Source: an uncultured Lachnospiraceae bacterium (lineage in GTDB: Bacteria > Bacillota > Clostridia > Lachnospirales > Lachnospiraceae). Taken from it: a stretch of DNA of 32,552 nucleotides. The stretch is from positions 1-32,552 of the forward strand of contig CANCYO010000031.1 of NCBI GenBank assembly GCA_947382415.1. The letters run 5' to 3'. The number at the start of each line of letters is the position of its first letter. Position 1 is the stretch's first letter. Below the pieces are notes generated by a model. The model was given only the letters and a program-made list of their open reading frames with translations, was not told the origin of the DNA and searched no databases. Position numbers and translations under genes: made by a program. This document shows, in pieces, positions 30,639 to 32,552 of the stretch.

Positions 30639-31174
30639 AATACTTAATTATGTGTGAGGGGCCAAATGAAAAAAAGGTCATTGACATTTTGTTGGAACAT
30701 GAAAAATTGACTGTGAGTCCGGACGATTTGGTGGGGCGGGTGCCATATCATGCCCGCCAGATACATAAATCTGCTATGGTGATGGGACAGCTCCGCATGT
30801 ATCATGGTGAGATAAAGCTATGGAGAATCGGTGATAAACAGTCTGACCGGTTTGACATTCCCAGTGAGTTTCGAGCGCAGATCACAGAAGTCACAAAGTA
30901 TTGTACGCTTCCTGAATTAGAGGTATTGTTGATATTGTCCGAGGGACTTTATCGGGAATATGAGAGAGAAAGAGCAAGATCCCGCATACAGCCGAAGGAA
31001 TTTGCGAAGCAGCATATCTCATATAATCACAGCCGCTATAAAGGTGATACAAAGTTTTACGAGACATATTATGGTGAAAACGTATCAAAACTGATCGACG
31101 CAATCCGGGAATACAAAAAAAGAAATCATGCGCATAAACCGGAGGAACATTATCTGGATGAGCTTCTTAGATGA
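30635..31174 (+). CDS. TOPRIM/RloB-like small protein, putative effector of the ATPase pair
   Basis: A 179-residue protein whose ATG overlaps the ATPase stop codon (ATGA). The N-terminus KYLIMCEGPNEKKVIDILL has the hydrophobic strand, Glu8 and Glu12 of a TOPRIM-type EGxxE motif. RIGDKQSDRF (65-73) may provide the acidic DxxxD position. LPELEVLLILSEG (92-104) resembles the PExE block in RloB and DUF4276 proteins. A basic, Tyr-rich C-terminus follows (SYNHSRYKGDTKFYETYYG). I read it as a shortened TOPRIM/RloB-like nuclease-type effector. This rests on motif spacing only, and the family could be a different one. Coupling to an OLD-like ATPase is the pattern of two-gene anti-phage systems. Confidence 0.6.
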   Translation: MKYLIMCEGPNEKKVIDILLEHEKLTVSPDDLVGRVPYHARQIHKSAMVMGQLRMYHGEIKLWRIGDKQSDRFDIPSEFRAQITEVTKYCTLPELEVLLILSEGLYREYERERARSRIQPKEFAKQHISYNHSRYKGDTKFYETYYGENVSKLIDAIREYKKRNHAHKPEEHYLDELLR

Positions 31175-31200
31175 CAGAGAGTATGATTTTTATGACGTGC

Positions 31201-31263
31201 CTACACTAGATGTAGTACTTGACAAGTCCGTTTTTTCGACTGTAAAATAACAAGTGTTCTTGT
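31201..31263 (+). promoter_or_regulatory. Promoter with three nested dyads ahead of the second TetR gene
   Basis: TTGACA (31219-31224), 18 bases, TAAAAT (31243-31248). Three small inverted repeats surround it: CTACA-CTAGA-TGTAG (31201-31215), ACTTG-A-CAAGT over the -35 (31217-31227), and ACAAG-TGTT-CTTGT just after the -10 (31250-31263). The last two share the same ACAAG/CTTGT arms, as expected for two sites of one repressor. Confidence 0.6.
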
Positions 31264-31320
31264 ACTTTGGCTACAGACGGAAAAAATGTGCCCTGCACAG
31301 CAGGAACGGGAAGAGGGACT

Positions 31321-31893
31321 ATGGCTCGCAAGGAATCCATCACCATTCAAATGATTTTAGATACTGCATTCGAGATGACAAGGCAGGAGGGCTTCGCCAA
31401 TGTGACGGCCAGAAAGGTTGCCGCCAGGGCAGGATGCTCCACCCAGCCGATTTTCAGAGTGTACAAAAATATGGAAGAACTCTGGGATGCGGTTTACCAG
31501 CGGGCTGTGATTTTTTATCAGGATTATTACAGCCTTTATCCCCGGGTGGGGAAAGCGCCGTTCTCCAATCTGGGTATGGCGTACATAGCGTTTGCGCGGG
31601 AGGAGAGACATCTCTTTGAACTGCTCTTTCTGACGGGCACGGGCAGTATGGAGGGCGCTTCGGTCAGGAAAAAGAGCATGTATGAGCTTTTGAACGGTGC
31701 CGAGGGCAATGTGGTATATGAGATTGCGCTGGCGAAGGAGGCCGGCTGCGCTTCGCCCGGAGATCTGTTTATGCAGATGTGGCTCTTTATTCACGGAGCG
31801 GCCTGTATGAGTCTCACGGGAGACTATGATCTCTCCGACAGGGAGACGATGGAGCTTTTGGAGAGTTCCTATCATGCGTTTGCAGGTGTGTAA
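31321..31893 (+). CDS. TetR/AcrR family transcriptional regulator (second)
   Basis: Start at ATG 31321 with GAAGAGGGA close upstream; the upstream in-frame ATG at 31267 lies just after the predicted operators and has no ribosome site. The product is 190 residues. The helix-turn-helix covers residues 6-50 (ITIQMILDTAFEMTRQEGFANVTARKVAARAGCSTQPIFRVYKNMEELW). The C-terminal half resembles the TetR_C group with LFELLFLTGTGSMEG and MWLFIHGAACMSLTGDYDLS. It probably autoregulates through the ACAAG/CTTGT dyads. No clear target gene is nearby except the downstream RpiR gene, 57 bases away on the same strand. Confidence 0.88.
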   Translation: MARKESITIQMILDTAFEMTRQEGFANVTARKVAARAGCSTQPIFRVYKNMEELWDAVYQRAVIFYQDYYSLYPRVGKAPFSNLGMAYIAFAREERHLFELLFLTGTGSMEGASVRKKSMYELLNGAEGNVVYEIALAKEAGCASPGDLFMQMWLFIHGAACMSLTGDYDLSDRETMELLESSYHAFAGV

Positions 31894-31950
31894 CAGGGAG
31901 AGACGGGACAGGAACGCCTGCCGGGGCGGGCGGATGGGATAAGGACGGAT

Positions 31951-32552
31951 ATGATTCAGCAATACGATATATTGAGCCGGATCGGCGAGCGATACGCAAA
32001 GATGAGCAAGAGCCATAAGGTGATTGCCGATTATGTTTCGGAACATTATGACCAGGCGGTGTTTATGACGGCGGCAAAACTGGGAGAGACGCTGGGCATC
32101 AGCGAGTCCACGGTGGTGCGTTTTGCCATGAGCATCGGTTACGACGGTTACCCCCAGCTTCAGAAAGCGCTGGAGGACTGCGTGAAAGGGAAACTGAACA
32201 GCGTTCAGCGCATGGATGCAAAATACGGCAAGAGCTCCCAGTCGGAGATTCTGACCTCTGTGATGAATGCGGATATGGAAAAGCTGCAGCATACCATAGA
32301 CAATCTGGACGCGGCGGCCTTTGAGACTGCGGTGACCACGATTCTGGAGGCGGAGAATGTGTATGTCATGGGACTGCGCAGCAATGAGCCCCTGGCAGGA
32401 TTTTTGCAGTTTTATCTGAATATGATACGGGGCAATGTGATCCTTCTGAATACAACCAGCGTCAGCGAGACCTTTGAGCAGATGATCCACATAAGCGAGC
32501 GGGACTGTTTTATCGGGATCAGCTTTCCCAGATATTCCATGAGAACCTTAAA
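31951..32552 (+). CDS. MurR/RpiR family transcriptional regulator (3' end beyond window)
   Basis: An open frame from ATG 31951, with AAGGA 5 bases upstream, to the window end: 200 complete codons, no stop. Residues 1-77 are the RpiR-type helix-turn-helix (SRIGERYAKMSKSHKVIADYV, then MTAAKLGETLGISESTVVRFAMSIGYDGYPQL). A SIS sugar-phosphate-binding domain begins near residue 115 (VYVMGLRSNEPLAGFLQFYLNMI; SERDCFIGISFPRYSMRTL). Such regulators sense phosphosugars and control sugar or amino-sugar catabolism. Typical length is about 280, so roughly 80 residues are missing. The target genes would be beyond the window. Confidence 0.93.
   Translation, partial: MIQQYDILSRIGERYAKMSKSHKVIADYVSEHYDQAVFMTAAKLGETLGISESTVVRFAMSIGYDGYPQLQKALEDCVKGKLNSVQRMDAKYGKSSQSEILTSVMNADMEKLQHTIDNLDAAAFETAVTTILEAENVYVMGLRSNEPLAGFLQFYLNMIRGNVILLNTTSVSETFEQMIHISERDCFIGISFPRYSMRTL

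Noticed and set aside
31357..32490. Long minus-strand frame opposite the TetR and RpiR genes
   Set aside because: The plus-strand TetR and RpiR sequences are unmistakable; the antisense product matches no family.

Overview
The window reads as a chromosomal segment of a Gram-positive, anaerobic, probably spore-forming Clostridia member, most likely Lachnospiraceae. This rests on gene content rather than a database match: a biotin-dependent Na+-pumping decarboxylase cluster with an OadG-type subunit, two D-Ala-D-Ala carboxypeptidases, a PdaA-like deacetylase, scpAB, standalone rpsU, a CmpB-like membrane protein, an Rpn-type nuclease, and strong GGAGG ribosome binding sites. No rRNA, tRNA, CRISPR array or complete insertion sequence was seen.

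Layout. 1-776 is the 3' end of an LtaS-type sulfatase-fold gene. 777-2776 is an accessory patch with an orphan strong promoter, a DUF5131 (three-Cys motif) protein and a FlxA-like repeat protein. 3042-6446 holds a membrane-anchored serine hydrolase behind a MerR-type 19-bp-spacer promoter, a BmrR-like MerR regulator, and a divergent MATE exporter. 6492-13502 is mostly housekeeping: rpsU, a CmpB-like membrane protein, a D,D-carboxypeptidase, a membrane metallophosphoesterase, scpA, scpB, an RCC1-like membrane protein, and a second D,D-carboxypeptidase. 13562-19104 is one large operon with strongly G/C-ending codons: carboxyltransferase (12S/MmdA type), OadG-like lipoprotein, biotin carrier, OadB Na+ pump and a 5S/OadA-type carboxyltransferase. 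It begins at an extended -10 promoter and ends at a strong terminator.

19200-20977 is a markedly AT-richer two-gene insert: a secreted Ig-like plus NlpC/P60-like protein and a lipoprotein. 21057-26988 is transcribed leftward: PdaA-like deacetylase, a divergent short cis-prenyltransferase, a sensor kinase with a Tyr/Asp-rich sensor segment, its OmpR-type regulator behind tandem 11-bp boxes, and an Rpn/PD-(D/E)XK nuclease. 27231-29407 is a TetR regulator with its operators and a CrtI-like FAD oxidoreductase. 29520-31174 is a translationally coupled AAA ATPase plus TOPRIM/RloB-like pair, the best candidate for an undescribed defence module. 31219-32552 has a second TetR regulator and the 5' part of an RpiR-type regulator that runs off the window.

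Together, the cell-wall genes (LtaS-like, two Dac, PdaA-like, prenyltransferase, NlpC-like) dominate by number. The decarboxylase operon is the metabolic core and would couple acyl-CoA or keto-acid decarboxylation or transcarboxylation to a sodium gradient.
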